Assembly (NCBI RefSeq): GCF_019168305.1
Contig: NZ_JAHTBI010000037.1
Location: 1-64,000 of the forward strand
Length of the DNA stretch: 64,000 nucleotides
Source of the DNA: Pseudomonas aegrilactucae
Lineage (GTDB): Bacteria; Pseudomonadota; Gammaproteobacteria; Pseudomonadales; Pseudomonadaceae
Direction of reading: 5' to 3'
In this document: positions 40,064-49,144 of the stretch, piece by piece
Layout of the letters: every line of letters begins with the position of its first letter
How positions within the stretch are numbered: the stretch's first letter is position 1
The notes under the pieces: model-generated
Seen by the model: only the letters and a program-made list of their open reading frames with translations
Told to the model about the DNA's origin: nothing
The model's database searches: none
Position numbers and translations under genes: made by a program

Positions 40064-40200
40064 GGCGGGCTACCTGTAGGAAACTGACGCCAGCTTACGG
40101 TGAAAGTGATGAAACGATTATGACAGTGGCCCGCCGATAGCTGGGGTGGGCCGCGCTGGTTATACTGGCGGCCTTTACTGCTATTCCTGGAGAGATGAGC

Positions 40201-40785
40201 ATGTTGCAACGTTTGTTGTTCGGTTTGATCGCTGTCACCAGCCTGACCCTGGCCGGTTGTGCCCACAGCCCGCAACAACTCAGCCCGCAACCCAAACTCA
40301 CTGCCCAGCTCGCGCCGGTCGGTCACGGCCAGCCGGTGGTGGTGAAGGTGGTCGACGGCCGCGCCTCGCAGACCCTGGGCACCCGTGGCGGGCTGTACCC
40401 GGAGACCAGCGCCATCAGCGTCAGTGGCAACGACATCCTGCCAAAACTGCAGGCCCAGGCCGAAGCTGCCGTGCGCCTGCTGGGTTTCACCCCGACGCCC
40501 AACGCCTACAACGCGCCGCAACTGACCGTGACCCTGGCGGAACTGAAGTACCAGTCGCCCAAGGAAGGCCTGTACGTGACCGAGGCCACCATTGGTGCGA
40601 CCTTCCGTGCCGACGTGGCCAATGCCAACCGTCGCTACAGCGGCCGCTACGGTGCCTCGCTGGACCAGCGCTTCGGCATGGCGCCCAACCAGGAAACCAA
40701 CACCAAGCTGGTGGGGGACGTGCTCAGCGATGCATTGACCCGCCTGTTCAAGGACCCGACCGTCGGTCAGGTGCTGGGCGAGTAA
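40201..40785 (+). CDS. YajG-family outer-membrane lipoprotein
   Basis: A 194-aa lipoprotein. The signal MLQRLLFGLIAVTSLTLAGC puts the lipidated Cys at residue 20. The body has YajG-type features (KVVDGRASQTLGTRGG, ISVSGNDILPKLQAQAEAAVRLLGF). CTGGAGAG at 40187-40194 favours ATG 40201 over ATG 40195, which is too close. Function of the family is not established. Confidence 0.85.
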   Translation: MLQRLLFGLIAVTSLTLAGCAHSPQQLSPQPKLTAQLAPVGHGQPVVVKVVDGRASQTLGTRGGLYPETSAISVSGNDILPKLQAQAEAAVRLLGFTPTPNAYNAPQLTVTLAELKYQSPKEGLYVTEATIGATFRADVANANRRYSGRYGASLDQRFGMAPNQETNTKLVGDVLSDALTRLFKDPTVGQVLGE

Positions 40786-40807
40786 CGCCCGCCCCGGCTA
40801 CCCACAA

Positions 40808-40846
40808 GAAAGCCCGATGTCTGCGTGGCAGGCATCGGGCTTTTTT
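40808..40846. terminator. Bidirectional terminator after the YajG-like gene
   Basis: AAAGCCCGATG...CATCGGGCTTTTTT forms a long stem; the outer CCCACAA/TTGTGGG extends it. It separates the convergent lipoprotein gene and the small minus-strand gene at 40863. Confidence 0.92.
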
Positions 40847-40862
40847 GTGGGCAGGACGAGGC

Positions 40863-41069
40863 TCAGGCGGCTTCGATGTAGAAGTCCAGCAGGCTGATGC
40901 CGGTGCCGTGGTCCACTTCCGGCAGGTCGTGGTGGGCATGCCCGCCGAGGGCGCAGTACACCAGCCATTGGCGGTCCTGGACGTTGAAGGCCAGGCCGTC
41001 GATCAATGCCTGTTGTTCGTCGCTGGGGGCGATCAGATAGAGGCGGTCCTGGTTTTCGGCGTGCAGCAT
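40863..41069 (-). CDS. Conserved small acidic hypothetical protein (68 aa)
   Basis: A 68-aa acidic protein, MLHAENQDRLYLIAPSDEQQAL..., with HAHHDLPEVDHGTG (a His-rich stretch) near residue 45. It looks like a conserved Pseudomonas small protein. No membrane segment. A metal-binding role is possible from the histidines, but speculative. Confidence 0.65.
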   Translation of the reverse strand: MLHAENQDRLYLIAPSDEQQALIDGLAFNVQDRQWLVYCALGGHAHHDLPEVDHGTGISLLDFYIEAA

Positions 41070-41234
41070 GACAAGCTCCGGTGGTGGTGAAGGCCGATAG
41101 GGTGGCGTGTCTGGATGACGAACGTGTGACGGCCGGAATTAATTGTCATCGGTCGTAAAGTGCGGGTGCGCTGCCAAGGCTTGGGTAGAATGCGCGGCGT
41201 CCTGATGGTTTCGCGGTTTTTTCGAGGTTTTGCG

Positions 41235-41495
41235 ATGTCGTTGCAAGTGATTTGGGGGCTGTTCGCGGCCCATCCGGCCAAGCTGATCAATCTGCTGGCC
41301 CTGTTGATAACCTGCCCGGGCGGGCTGTTGCTGCAGGCGGCTCGCCGCCGTGGCGCGCAGGCGCTGGCGGGAATGGCACGCGATGATCTGAGGGTGGAGG
41401 GGATGAACCTGCGGGTGAACCGGTTCTACTACATCATGGGTTTTGCGTGCCTGGCGATGGCGTTGCTGCTGTCGTGGTTCAGTACCTGGATCTGA
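41235..41495 (+). CDS. Small inner-membrane protein (86 aa)
   Basis: An 86-residue protein with two hydrophobic segments, at about 20-36 (LLALLITCPGGLLLQA) and 67-84 (YIMGFACLAMALLLSWF), separated by a basic loop. ATG 41235 is chosen because upstream in-frame codons encode a basic, unconserved stretch. Function unknown. Confidence 0.65.
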   Translation: MSLQVIWGLFAAHPAKLINLLALLITCPGGLLLQAARRRGAQALAGMARDDLRVEGMNLRVNRFYYIMGFACLAMALLLSWFSTWI

Positions 41496-41501
41496 GGCGT
41501 G

Positions 41502-41578
41502 CCCTTCGCTGGCAAGCCAGCTCCCCCAGGGTCATGTGAGCACCAGAAACCCTGTGGGAGCTGGCTTGCCAGCGAAGC
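41502..41578. repeat. Inverted pair of REP elements
   Basis: Copies from 41502 and to 41578 lie between the convergent small membrane protein gene and acyltransferase gene. Confidence 0.9.
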
Positions 41579-41590
41579 AGGCGACGCGGT

Positions 41591-42757
41591 CTAGAGCGCC
41601 AGCCCGGCCTTGACGCGGTACTGGTTGCGCACCGGCATCGCGTACTGCAACACCAGGTACGGCCGGTGCTCTGCCGGGCAGGCGTCAAGGCGACGCTGCC
41701 ACTCGGCCTGGGCGCGCGCCAGTTCTTCGGCCGGGAACACCTCGGCCGCCTTGGGCACCTGCAGCTGCGGGTCGGCATCGGCCCACTGCGCATACGCCAG
41801 GTAATGCGCCGGGAACAGCCGGTAGCCACCCAGAATCTGCCGGTCGATTTCCACTGCCAGTTGCTTGGTGTCTTCGAAGTACGCACTCACGGGCGGTGCA
41901 AAGTTGATGTGCACCCGGCCCTTGTAGCCGGTGATGCCCTGGGCGATGCTCACGTCGTCCTCGCCCGGCACCTTGCTGTAGGTGCCGGTGGTGGCGCGGA
42001 TGTACAGCTCGCGCGCCTTGGCCTGGTCGCACGGGTCGTACTCGTAGCTGATCGACACCGGGCTCAGGTTCAGCGACTGGATCACCGCACCGAACGGCTC
42101 GTCCTTGCGGCTCATGTGGAACATCTTGAGGATGGCCGAATCGGTACGGTCGTCGCCGTCCTTGGCCCGGCCCTCGGCCTGGGCGATCCAGATCGAGGCG
42201 CAGTCGTTGCGAATCGAGTGGTTGATGTAGGCCGACAGCAACTGGTAGGCCGCGAGTTTTTCGCGGCGCCCGCTGATGGAGCGGTGCACGATGAAGCTCT
42301 TGTTCAGGCGCATCATGTCGCTGACGAAGGGCTTTTGCAGCAGGTTGTCGCCAATGGCGATGCGCGGCGTCGGCAGGCCCGCGTGGTACACCGCATAGTT
42401 GACGAAGGCCGGGTCCATCACGATATCGCGGTGGTTGGCCAGGAACAGGTAGGCGCTGCCTGACTTGAACTGCTCGACACCGGTATAGGTGACGCCGTCG
42501 GTGGCGCGGTCGATGGTGTGGTCGACGTAGTACTCCACCTTGTCCTGCAGGGTCGACACGCAACTGACCCCGGCAAACTCCTTGCGCAGGCGCCGGGCGA
42601 TCAGCGGCTTGAGCAGCCAGCCCATGGCCCCGGCCATGCGCGGGAAGCGAAAGTGCGTGAGGATATCCAGGAATGCCGGGTCGCTGAGCAGGCGCGCCAG
42701 CACGGCGGGCACCTCGGCGTCGTTGTACGGTCGGATGGCATCGAATTCGCCCATCAT
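41591..42757 (-). CDS. PlsC-type glycerolipid acyltransferase domain protein
   Basis: A 388-aa protein with an acyltransferase core. The catalytic NHxxxxD motif is NHRDIVMDP (about 107-115), followed by IWIAQAEGRAKDG, equivalent to the EGTRS-type substrate motif. The N-terminal 90 residues are helical. Likely inner-membrane-associated and acting on lysophospholipid or related acceptors. It is longer than typical PlsC (about 245 aa), so acceptor is uncertain. Confidence 0.82.
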   Translation of the reverse strand: MMGEFDAIRPYNDAEVPAVLARLLSDPAFLDILTHFRFPRMAGAMGWLLKPLIARRLRKEFAGVSCVSTLQDKVEYYVDHTIDRATDGVTYTGVEQFKSGSAYLFLANHRDIVMDPAFVNYAVYHAGLPTPRIAIGDNLLQKPFVSDMMRLNKSFIVHRSISGRREKLAAYQLLSAYINHSIRNDCASIWIAQAEGRAKDGDDRTDSAILKMFHMSRKDEPFGAVIQSLNLSPVSISYEYDPCDQAKARELYIRATTGTYSKVPGEDDVSIAQGITGYKGRVHINFAPPVSAYFEDTKQLAVEIDRQILGGYRLFPAHYLAYAQWADADPQLQVPKAAEVFPAEELARAQAEWQRRLDACPAEHRPYLVLQYAMPVRNQYRVKAGLAL

Positions 42758-42879
42758 GCTCTCTTGTTGGAAACGGCTAGGGTAATAGGTAAGGCTGCGG
42801 ACTGAAAAAACGGTTCAGACACCGGCAGGGCCTGACAATAGACCGGCAATTATACGCACAAGTCACTTGGGAGGCCGCG

Positions 42880-43062
42880 ATGCTCGAATCTGCTACCTAT
42901 GATTGTCCTTACTGCGGCGAGGAAGTGGAAACCACCGTGGACCTGTCCGGTGGCGACCAGACCTATATCGAGGACTGCCAGGTGTGTTGCCGGCCCATCA
43001 CGTTCATCCTGCAGGTGCACGGCGACGAATGGATGCTCGAAGCGAAGAGCGAGAACGACTGA
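42880..43062 (+). CDS. CPXCG-motif cysteine-rich protein
   Basis: A 60-aa zinc-ribbon-like protein with CPYCG (residues 9-13) and a second pair CQVCC (34-38), the two halves of the CPXCG family. GGGAGGC precedes the ATG. Its stop overlaps the next start (TGATG), so the two small genes are translationally coupled. Function unknown. Confidence 0.88.
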   Translation: MLESATYDCPYCGEEVETTVDLSGGDQTYIEDCQVCCRPITFILQVHGDEWMLEAKSEND

Positions 43063-43322
43063 TGCAACGAATCTACGAGCCGGAAAGCCTGCTGGAGGCC
43101 GAATTGCTGATCGGCATGCTGCGCAGCGAAGGGGTCAAGGCGCACCTGAGCGGACGCGACCTGATGGGCGCCATCGGCGAGTTGCCGATGCAGGGCTTGC
43201 TGGGCCTGGCGGTACCCGACGAGCAGGCCGAGTACGCACGCCAGCTGATCGCTGCGTACAATGGCGCCCAGCCGCTTGCTGGCGACGAACCGGAGAGCCT
43301 TCCGGGAATACTGATTTGCTAG
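43062..43322 (+). CDS. DUF2007-family putative signal-transducing protein
   Basis: An 86-aa protein beginning MQRIYEPESLLEAELLIGMLRSEGVKAHLSG, typical of DUF2007 (a PII-like ferredoxin fold), with LMGAIGELPMQGLLGLAVPDEQAEYARQLI. Coupled to the CPXCG gene upstream and 9 bp from the YedK-like gene downstream. Confidence 0.85.
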   Translation: MQRIYEPESLLEAELLIGMLRSEGVKAHLSGRDLMGAIGELPMQGLLGLAVPDEQAEYARQLIAAYNGAQPLAGDEPESLPGILIC

Positions 43323-43331
43323 GTTTTGCTC

Positions 43332-43952
43332 ATGTGTGGACGTTACGCCCTGTTTCGCTGGTCTTCGGCCTTTGCCGCATTGCCGGGCTTCCCGGCTGAC
43401 CAGCAGGCGCAATGGAACATCTCGCCGGGGGCCTCGGTGCTGATCCAGCGTCAGCTCGACGGCCAGTTGCAGCTGGCGCGTGCGCGCTGGGGCCTGACCC
43501 CGGCCTGGCTCACCGACCTGTCGCGCACGCCGGCCCAGGCGCGCGCCGAAACCCTGGCCGAGCAACCGATGTTTCGCGAAGCGTTTCGCCTGCGCCGCTG
43601 CCTGTTGCCGGCCAACGGTTTCTACGAATGGCGCGGTACGGCACGCAAGCGGCCGTACTGGCTGACGCCGGGGGAGGGCTCGTCACTGTTCTTTGCCGGG
43701 GTGTGGGAAGCGTATCCGGTGCAGGACCAGGTGTGGCTGAGCACGGCGGTGGTGACCCAGGCGGCGGTCAATCAGCGTCGGCCGCTGATTCTGGACGCAG
43801 CCGGGCAGGCCGCCTGGCTCGACCCGCAGACGCCACTGGTGAAGCTGCAGGAATTGCTGGCGGGGCCACAGGCGGCGCTGCGCGAGCGGGTGCTGGCCAA
43901 CCTGGTGAATGATCCGAAGCTCAATGCCCCTGAGTGCCTGACCCCGGCCTAA
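43332..43952 (+). CDS. YedK/HMCES-like SRAP protein with altered active site
   Basis: A 206-aa SRAP-domain protein. YedK/HMCES proteins crosslink abasic sites in single-stranded DNA through Cys2 after the initiator Met is removed. Here Cys2 (MCGRYALF) and the Glu of GFYEW (Glu99) are present. The active-site Asn of the NARxET motif is Gln69 (AQARAET), and the His of the IHDRxP motif is replaced (VNQRRPL, Asn147). ATG 43332 is required for Cys2; the upstream ATG at 43326 would spoil it. Third gene of a tight three-gene cluster. Confidence 0.85.
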   Translation: MCGRYALFRWSSAFAALPGFPADQQAQWNISPGASVLIQRQLDGQLQLARARWGLTPAWLTDLSRTPAQARAETLAEQPMFREAFRLRRCLLPANGFYEWRGTARKRPYWLTPGEGSSLFFAGVWEAYPVQDQVWLSTAVVTQAAVNQRRPLILDAAGQAAWLDPQTPLVKLQELLAGPQAALRERVLANLVNDPKLNAPECLTPA

Positions 43953-43956
43953 GGGC

Positions 43957-44031
43957 GCGCCTGGCAAGCCAGCTCCCACAGGGTTCGGCGAACGCCGAAA
44001 ACCCTTGTGGGAGCTGGCTTGCCAGCGAAGC
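43957..44031. repeat. Inverted pair of REP elements
   Basis: Copies at 43961-43980 (slightly shortened on the left) and 44004-44031, with an additional GGGTTCGGCG/CGCCGAAAACCC hairpin between them. The pair lies between the convergent YedK-like and chemoreceptor genes. Confidence 0.9.
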
Positions 44032-44039
44032 TTTTGCGG

Positions 44040-46181
44040 CTAGACGCGGAACTGATTGATCAGTCGGCGCTGCTGCTCTGCCAGCTTGGTCAACTCCGCA
44101 CTCGCGCTGCTCGACTCATCCGCGCCACCGGCCACTTCATTGGCCACCTGGCCGATATTGATCACGTTGCGGTTGATGTCTTCAGCCACCGCACTCTGCT
44201 CTTCGGCTGCACTGGCGATCTGGGTGTTCATGTCATTGATCACCGACACCGCCCGGGTGATGCTCTCCAGTGCCTGGGCCGCTTGCGCCGCCTGCTGCAC
44301 GCTGACCTCGGTCTTGCCCTGGCTGTCCTCCATCACCCGCACCACATCACGTGTGCCCTGCTGCAACTGCTGGATCATCTGCTGGATTTCTTCGGTGGCC
44401 TGCTGGGTCTTCTGCGCCAGGTTGCGCACTTCATCGGCCACCACGGCAAACCCGCGTCCCTGCTCGCCGGCCCGTGCCGCCTCGATCGCGGCATTGAGCG
44501 CCAGCAGGTTGGTCTGTTCGGCAATCGCACGGATCGCCACCAGAATCGCATTGATGTTCTCACTGTCGCGCGCGAGCGCCTGCACCACGCCCACCGCACG
44601 GCCGATTTCCTCGGCCAGCGCGCTGATCGAGCTCGACGTGCTGCGTACGATCTCCAGGCCCTGGTTGGCCGCCTGATCGGCGTTGCTCGCCGCTTGCGCG
44701 GCATGGGTGGCATTGCGTGCCACGTCCTGGGCGGTGGCGGTCATCTCGTGCACCGCCGTGGCCACCAGGTCGATCTCGGCCATCTGCTTGTGCACGCCCT
44801 GGTTGGTACGGATGGCGATGTCGGCAGTGTGCTCGGAGGAATCGCTGACCTTCTGCACCGAGGCCACCACCTGGCTGATCATCGCCTGCAACTTGGCCAG
44901 GAAGGTGTTGAAGCCCTTGGCGATCGAGCCCAGCTCGTCGGCACGGTCACTGCTCAGGCGGCGGGTCAGGTCGCCTTCGCCCTGGGCGATGTCGTCAAGC
45001 ATGCTGACCATCTGGCGCAGCGGGCGGGCAATGCCGTGGGCCAGCAGCCAGATTACCAGCAGGCCGATGGCGGCGATGGCCAGGCCCACCAGGGTCATGC
45101 CGGTGATGTCGGTGGCACGCTGGGCACTGAGGTCGTTCTGCAGCGCATCGGCGTCGCTCATCACCGCGCTGGTAGGCAGTTGCAGCATGAGCGTCCAGCG
45201 CGCACCGGTGTTGCCGATGATGAAGGGCAGGTACAGCTCGATATGCCCGCCGACGGCATCGAATTCATAGCGCAGGTCGGTGCTGTTGATCTGCTTGAGG
45301 TTGTCGATCTCGTTGGCGTCGAGCACGTCTTCGATCTTTTCGCCGAATTTGCTCGCGTCCTTGGTGTAGGCCACGAGGCGATTGTTGCCCGCCACCAGCG
45401 CCAGTTCCCCCGCGCCATCGTAGAGCTGGCGGTCGGCCGCGTTGAGCATGTCCTGGATGAAGTCCAGCGACAGGTCGGCGGCGGCGATGCCCTGGAAGGC
45501 GCCGTCGACCAGGATCGGTTCGACGAAGGAGGCGAGCATCACGGTCTTGTTGCCGACCTTGTAGGGCGCCGGGTCGATCGCGCAGGCCTTGCGGCTTTCC
45601 TTGGCGCACAGGTAGTACTCGCTGGCGCGGATGCCGGTGGGCAGCATGCTCTGGTTGTCGACGTCCTCGAGCTTGTCCAGGCTCAGGCTGCCATCTTCGT
45701 TGCGGTACCACCAGGGCAGGAAACGCCCGGTCTTGCTGTCGATGGCCTTGAGCGGGGTGCCGAGGAAGCGTGCGTCATCGCGGTCCAGGGCATTCGGTTC
45801 CCAGGCTACATACACGCCCAGCAAGGAGGGGTTGGCCAGGGCGGTCTGGCGGACCAGCTCGACCATCTGTTCGCGCTCGATACGCAGTTGCGGGTTGTCA
45901 GTCGCATCGCGCATGCCGATCATCGCGTTGGTGGTGGCAAGGCCGCGGGCAACCAGCAGCGGCGCTTCGAGACCGCGCTGGATCTGGCTTACCTGGGTTT
46001 GCGCCAGGGCGCTCAGGCGTTGCTTGATCAGGGCCTCGAACTGCTGCTGGGTACGTGCCTGCACCAGCGCCTGGGTGTGTGCACCGGCATACACCGCATA
46101 CGCCACCAGGGCGGCGACGATGCTCAGCACGATGGCACCGGCCAGTGCGGCCACGGAAAACTGGATCGACTTGAACTTCAT
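44040..46181 (-). CDS. Methyl-accepting chemotaxis protein with dCache sensor
   Basis: A 713-aa chemoreceptor. TM1 at about 8-32 ([25 protein letters not shown]), a periplasmic double-Cache sensor (about 35-350; [31 protein letters not shown]), TM2 near 365-385 ([23 protein letters not shown]), HAMP, then the cytoplasmic signalling hairpin with tip [29 protein letters not shown]. Ligand cannot be assigned from sequence; dCache receptors of this type usually bind amino acids, polyamines or organic acids. ATG 46181 precedes TM1 directly. Confidence 0.95.
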   Translation of the reverse strand: MKFKSIQFSVAALAGAIVLSIVAALVAYAVYAGAHTQALVQARTQQQFEALIKQRLSALAQTQVSQIQRGLEAPLLVARGLATTNAMIGMRDATDNPQLRIEREQMVELVRQTALANPSLLGVYVAWEPNALDRDDARFLGTPLKAIDSKTGRFLPWWYRNEDGSLSLDKLEDVDNQSMLPTGIRASEYYLCAKESRKACAIDPAPYKVGNKTVMLASFVEPILVDGAFQGIAAADLSLDFIQDMLNAADRQLYDGAGELALVAGNNRLVAYTKDASKFGEKIEDVLDANEIDNLKQINSTDLRYEFDAVGGHIELYLPFIIGNTGARWTLMLQLPTSAVMSDADALQNDLSAQRATDITGMTLVGLAIAAIGLLVIWLLAHGIARPLRQMVSMLDDIAQGEGDLTRRLSSDRADELGSIAKGFNTFLAKLQAMISQVVASVQKVSDSSEHTADIAIRTNQGVHKQMAEIDLVATAVHEMTATAQDVARNATHAAQAASNADQAANQGLEIVRSTSSSISALAEEIGRAVGVVQALARDSENINAILVAIRAIAEQTNLLALNAAIEAARAGEQGRGFAVVADEVRNLAQKTQQATEEIQQMIQQLQQGTRDVVRVMEDSQGKTEVSVQQAAQAAQALESITRAVSVINDMNTQIASAAEEQSAVAEDINRNVINIGQVANEVAGGADESSSASAELTKLAEQQRRLINQFRV

Positions 46182-46334
46182 GGGAGCTCCGAGCGCAAAG
46201 TAGGTCGCTTGCCTTGCGTTATCGGCGCGGGAGCAGAAAAGCATGAGTGCGTTCACGGAATTCTTCGCGAACGGCGGTAGCGCGTTTATGATGCGCGTCC
46301 TAGGATACGCCGCATGTTCGAAGGGAGTGTTTTC

Positions 46335-47150
46335 ATGCGTAGATCAGTTGTTATCGGTGCCTTGAGCGCCAGTGTGCTGCTGGGTGGTTGCCAGGCCGTG
46401 AGTACCACCAGTGGTGGTGCGGTGGGCGTGGAGCGCAAGCAGTACATGTTCAGCATGCTGTCGACCGACGAGGTCAACCAGATGTACGCGCAGTCTTACC
46501 AGCAGACGCTGGGTGAGGCCTCGAGCAAGGGGGTGCTGGACAAGACCAGCGCCAACGCCAAGCGCGTACAGGCCATCGCCGATCGGCTGATCGTGCAGGC
46601 GCCCAAGTTCCGCCCGGATGCCGCGCAGTGGAAGTGGGAAGTCAACCTGATCGACAGCGACGAGCTCAACGCCAACTGCGGGCCTGGCGGCAAGATCATT
46701 TTCTACTCCGGGCTGATCGACAAGCTCAAGCTGACCGACGACGAGATCGCTGCGGTGATGGGCCACGAGATTGCCCACGCCCTGCGTGAGCATGGTCGCG
46801 AGGCAATGTCCAAGGCGTACGGCGTAGAGATGGCGCGCCAGGGCGCGGGTGCATTGCTGGGCCTGGGTCAGGACAGCATGGCGATTGCCGACACGGTGGT
46901 GCAGTACAGCATGACCTTGCCCAACAGCCGCGCCAACGAGAACGAGGCTGACCTGATCGGCCTGGAGCTGTCGGCGCGCGCCGGTTACAACCCGAACGCG
47001 GCAATCACGCTGTGGAACAAGATGAGCGCTGCCTCGGGTGGTTCGCAACCGGAGTTCATGAGCACTCACCCGGCGTCCACCAGCCGTATTGCCTCGTTGC
47101 AGGCGGCGATTCCGAAGGTGATGCCGCTGTACGAGCAGGCCAAGAAGTAA
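46335..47150 (+). CDS. M48-family metalloprotease lipoprotein
   Basis: A 271-aa envelope protease. Lipoprotein signal [19 protein letters not shown] (Cys19), zinc motif HEIAH in [13 protein letters not shown], and a downstream Glu ligand in [12 protein letters not shown]. Resembles LoiP/YcaL-type outer-membrane quality-control proteases. An upstream ATG at 46314 would add seven residues ahead of the signal peptide. Confidence 0.92.
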   Translation: MRRSVVIGALSASVLLGGCQAVSTTSGGAVGVERKQYMFSMLSTDEVNQMYAQSYQQTLGEASSKGVLDKTSANAKRVQAIADRLIVQAPKFRPDAAQWKWEVNLIDSDELNANCGPGGKIIFYSGLIDKLKLTDDEIAAVMGHEIAHALREHGREAMSKAYGVEMARQGAGALLGLGQDSMAIADTVVQYSMTLPNSRANENEADLIGLELSARAGYNPNAAITLWNKMSAASGGSQPEFMSTHPASTSRIASLQAAIPKVMPLYEQAKK

Positions 47151-47162
47151 ATCTTCGGCGGG

Positions 47163-47249
47163 CCTTTCGCTGGCAAGTCAGCTCCCACAGGGATGGCACT
47201 GATCTTGAGAGCAGTGGGGTATCTGTGGGAGCTGGCTTGCCAGCGAAGG
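47163..47249. repeat. Inverted pair of REP elements
   Basis: Left copy from 47163 (CTTTCGCTGGCAAGTCAGCTC, one change) and right copy to 47249. It lies between the convergent M48 and TMEM165 genes. Confidence 0.9.
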
Positions 47250-47268
47250 CTTCACCGCCGGTTGCCGG

Positions 47269-47856
47269 TCAGCCCACCCACCCGCTGACCTTCATCGCCG
47301 AATACACCGCCACCAGCGCCAGCACCACGAATGCCGTGGCCGCCAGGCGACGGATCAGGGTCAACGGCAGTTTCTCCGCGGCAAAATTCCCCGCCAGTAC
47401 CACCGGCACGTTGGCAATCAGCATGCCCAGCGTGGTGCCGATGATCACCATGATCAGGTGCGGGTACTGCGCCGCCAGCATCACCGTGGCCACCTGTGTC
47501 TTGTCACCGATCTCGGCAATGAAGAACGCGATCAGCGTGGTCAGGAACGGCCCGAAGCGTCGCGCCGTGCTGGCCTCATCGTCATCCATCTTGTCCGGCA
47601 CCAGCGTCCACAGGGCGGTGGCCGCAAAGCTTGCAGCCAGGATCCAGTGCAGGGTGGCTTCGGAGAAGAAACTGCCGAACCAGGCGCCCACCGCGCCGGC
47701 CGCCGCATGGTTGGCCAGGGTCGCAGCAACGATACCGGCAATGATCGGCCAGGGTTTGCGAAAGCGTGCAGCCAGAATGAGCGCGAGCAATTGCGTCTTG
47801 TCGCCGATTTCGGCGAGCGCAACGATAGCGGTGGGGACGAGCAATGATTCCAGCAT
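47269..47856 (-). CDS. TMEM165/GDT1-family manganese exporter (UPF0016)
   Basis: A 195-aa inner-membrane protein with six hydrophobic segments in two homologous halves. Each half carries the family ExGDKT motif (EIGDKTQLL near 16 and EIGDKTQVA near 115). Bacterial members export Mn2+. This is strongly supported by a yybP-ykoY manganese riboswitch in its leader. The start at 47856 has a short AGGA ribosome binding site five bases away. Confidence 0.9.
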   Translation of the reverse strand: MLESLLVPTAIVALAEIGDKTQLLALILAARFRKPWPIIAGIVAATLANHAAAGAVGAWFGSFFSEATLHWILAASFAATALWTLVPDKMDDDEASTARRFGPFLTTLIAFFIAEIGDKTQVATVMLAAQYPHLIMVIIGTTLGMLIANVPVVLAGNFAAEKLPLTLIRRLAATAFVVLALVAVYSAMKVSGWVG

Positions 47857-47886
47857 CAGGATTCCTACGGGGGCGGGTCGACACGG

Positions 47887-47935
47887 CTATGACACGTACA
47901 GCCTTCCCGCCCCGGGTAAGGTGTGCGTGTCATAG
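47887..47935 (-). promoter_or_regulatory. Riboswitch expression platform hairpin
   Basis: In the RNA, CTATGACACG (complement of 47926-47935) and CGTGTCATAG (complement of 47887-47896) are perfectly complementary over 10 bp. The upstream arm includes the 3' strand of the riboswitch P1 stem, so the two structures compete. No U tract follows, so control of translation rather than termination seems likely. Confidence 0.65.
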
Positions 47936-48058
47936 GTCTTGTCAAACCCTGGATCCGTCTGTGCGGACCGTGGGTCGTACGCGCCATGGTCTGAGGACCA
48001 AGTATGTTGACGCGTACCGGGCGAGCTGGGTGCTCGCGGGAGACTACTCCCCTAGGAC
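47929..48058 (-). ncRNA. yybP-ykoY manganese riboswitch aptamer
   Basis: Read on the minus strand the leader contains the family hallmarks: GGGGAGTAG right after the P1 strand GTCCTAGG, then GTCAACATACTTGGTC, and finally ACAAGACCTATGAC, whose CCTATGAC closes P1. These are the conserved elements of Mn2+-sensing riboswitches such as those upstream of alx and mntP. Here it precedes a TMEM165-type exporter. Confidence 0.9.
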
Positions 48059-48103
48059 GGAGCGGATTCTGCCTAGGCAAAACCGTTTGGGCAAGCGAAG
48101 TTT

Positions 48104-49102
48104 TTACCGACGTGTTGCCTGATAAATCCGGAAGCCCTGGCCTTCGTCACGAATCGCGCAGTTGCCCAATGCGCCTTCGATCAGCGGTTGGTAGCGCAGG
48201 AAGCTGTTGGCCACAAGCCGAAGTTCGCCGCCTTTTTTCAGATGATCGGCCGATTTTTTCAGCAATGTTTCCGATGCCTGGTAATTGGTGTGCACCCCGG
48301 TATGAAACGGCGGGTTGCTCAGGATCACGTCCAGATCACGCGGCGCGGCGTCGATGCCGTCACCGCTGATCACCTCGCCTTCCAGCGCGTTGGCGGCCAG
48401 TGTCAAACGGCTGCTGGCCACGGCAAAGGCGTCCACATCCAGCAGGGTTACCCGGCTTTGCGGGTAACGGCGCTTGATCGCCGCCCCCAGCACGCCGGCG
48501 CCGCAGCCGAAGTCCAGCACATGGCCCAGCGGCAGCTGGTCGAGGTTGTCCAGCAGCAGCGCACTGCCACGGTCCAGCCGCCCATGGCTGAAGACGCCGG
48601 GCAGGCTGACGATCTGCAACGGGCCTTCGGCCAGCGCCAGCTCGAAACGTTGCGCCAGGCTCTCCAGTGGCTGGGCCTGGGGCGGCGTGTCGATGTTCAC
48701 CTGCCACAACTGGCAGTGGCGGGCGCTGTCGAGCTTGCGCGGCTTGCCGAAGGCGTGCAGTTGCCTGGCCGCGCCCTCGATGCCGCCGCGCTTCTCGCCC
48801 ACCAGGTACAGCGTGCGACCGCCCAGGCGCGAGGCCAGGGCGTTGAGCAGGTAGTTGGCCAGCTCGCGCGACTTGGGCAGGAACAGCACCGCGCTGTCGA
48901 AGCTTGCCGGCGGCACCTCCACACCGTAGTGGCTGCGCCCGGCAAAACGCGCCTCCAGTGTCGCCTGGTCACCGGCGTGCCAGCTCCAGCCGTGGGCGGC
49001 GGGCAGGCTGGCGAGCAGGTCGTCGGCGGGCAGCCCGGCCAGCAACAAGGGGCCTTTGAACAGCTCGGCCTGACGGAGCAACACTTCACTACGCGGGTCC
49101 AT
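48104..49102 (-). CDS. rsmC: 16S rRNA (guanine-1207-N2) methyltransferase
   Basis: A 332-aa methyltransferase with two tandem Rossmann domains, the N-terminal one degenerate. The active domain (about 165-330) has the SAM loop [15 protein letters not shown] and the catalytic NPPF in [16 protein letters not shown]. It modifies G1207 of 16S rRNA in 30S subunits. Upstream of the manganese riboswitch, same strand, but separated by the leader. Confidence 0.93.
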   Translation of the reverse strand: MDPRSEVLLRQAELFKGPLLLAGLPADDLLASLPAAHGWSWHAGDQATLEARFAGRSHYGVEVPPASFDSAVLFLPKSRELANYLLNALASRLGGRTLYLVGEKRGGIEGAARQLHAFGKPRKLDSARHCQLWQVNIDTPPQAQPLESLAQRFELALAEGPLQIVSLPGVFSHGRLDRGSALLLDNLDQLPLGHVLDFGCGAGVLGAAIKRRYPQSRVTLLDVDAFAVASSRLTLAANALEGEVISGDGIDAAPRDLDVILSNPPFHTGVHTNYQASETLLKKSADHLKKGGELRLVANSFLRYQPLIEGALGNCAIRDEGQGFRIYQATRR

Positions 49103-49144
49103 GGTCGGCGCCCCTCTGCAAAAAGTCGCGAATTCTAGCAGAAC

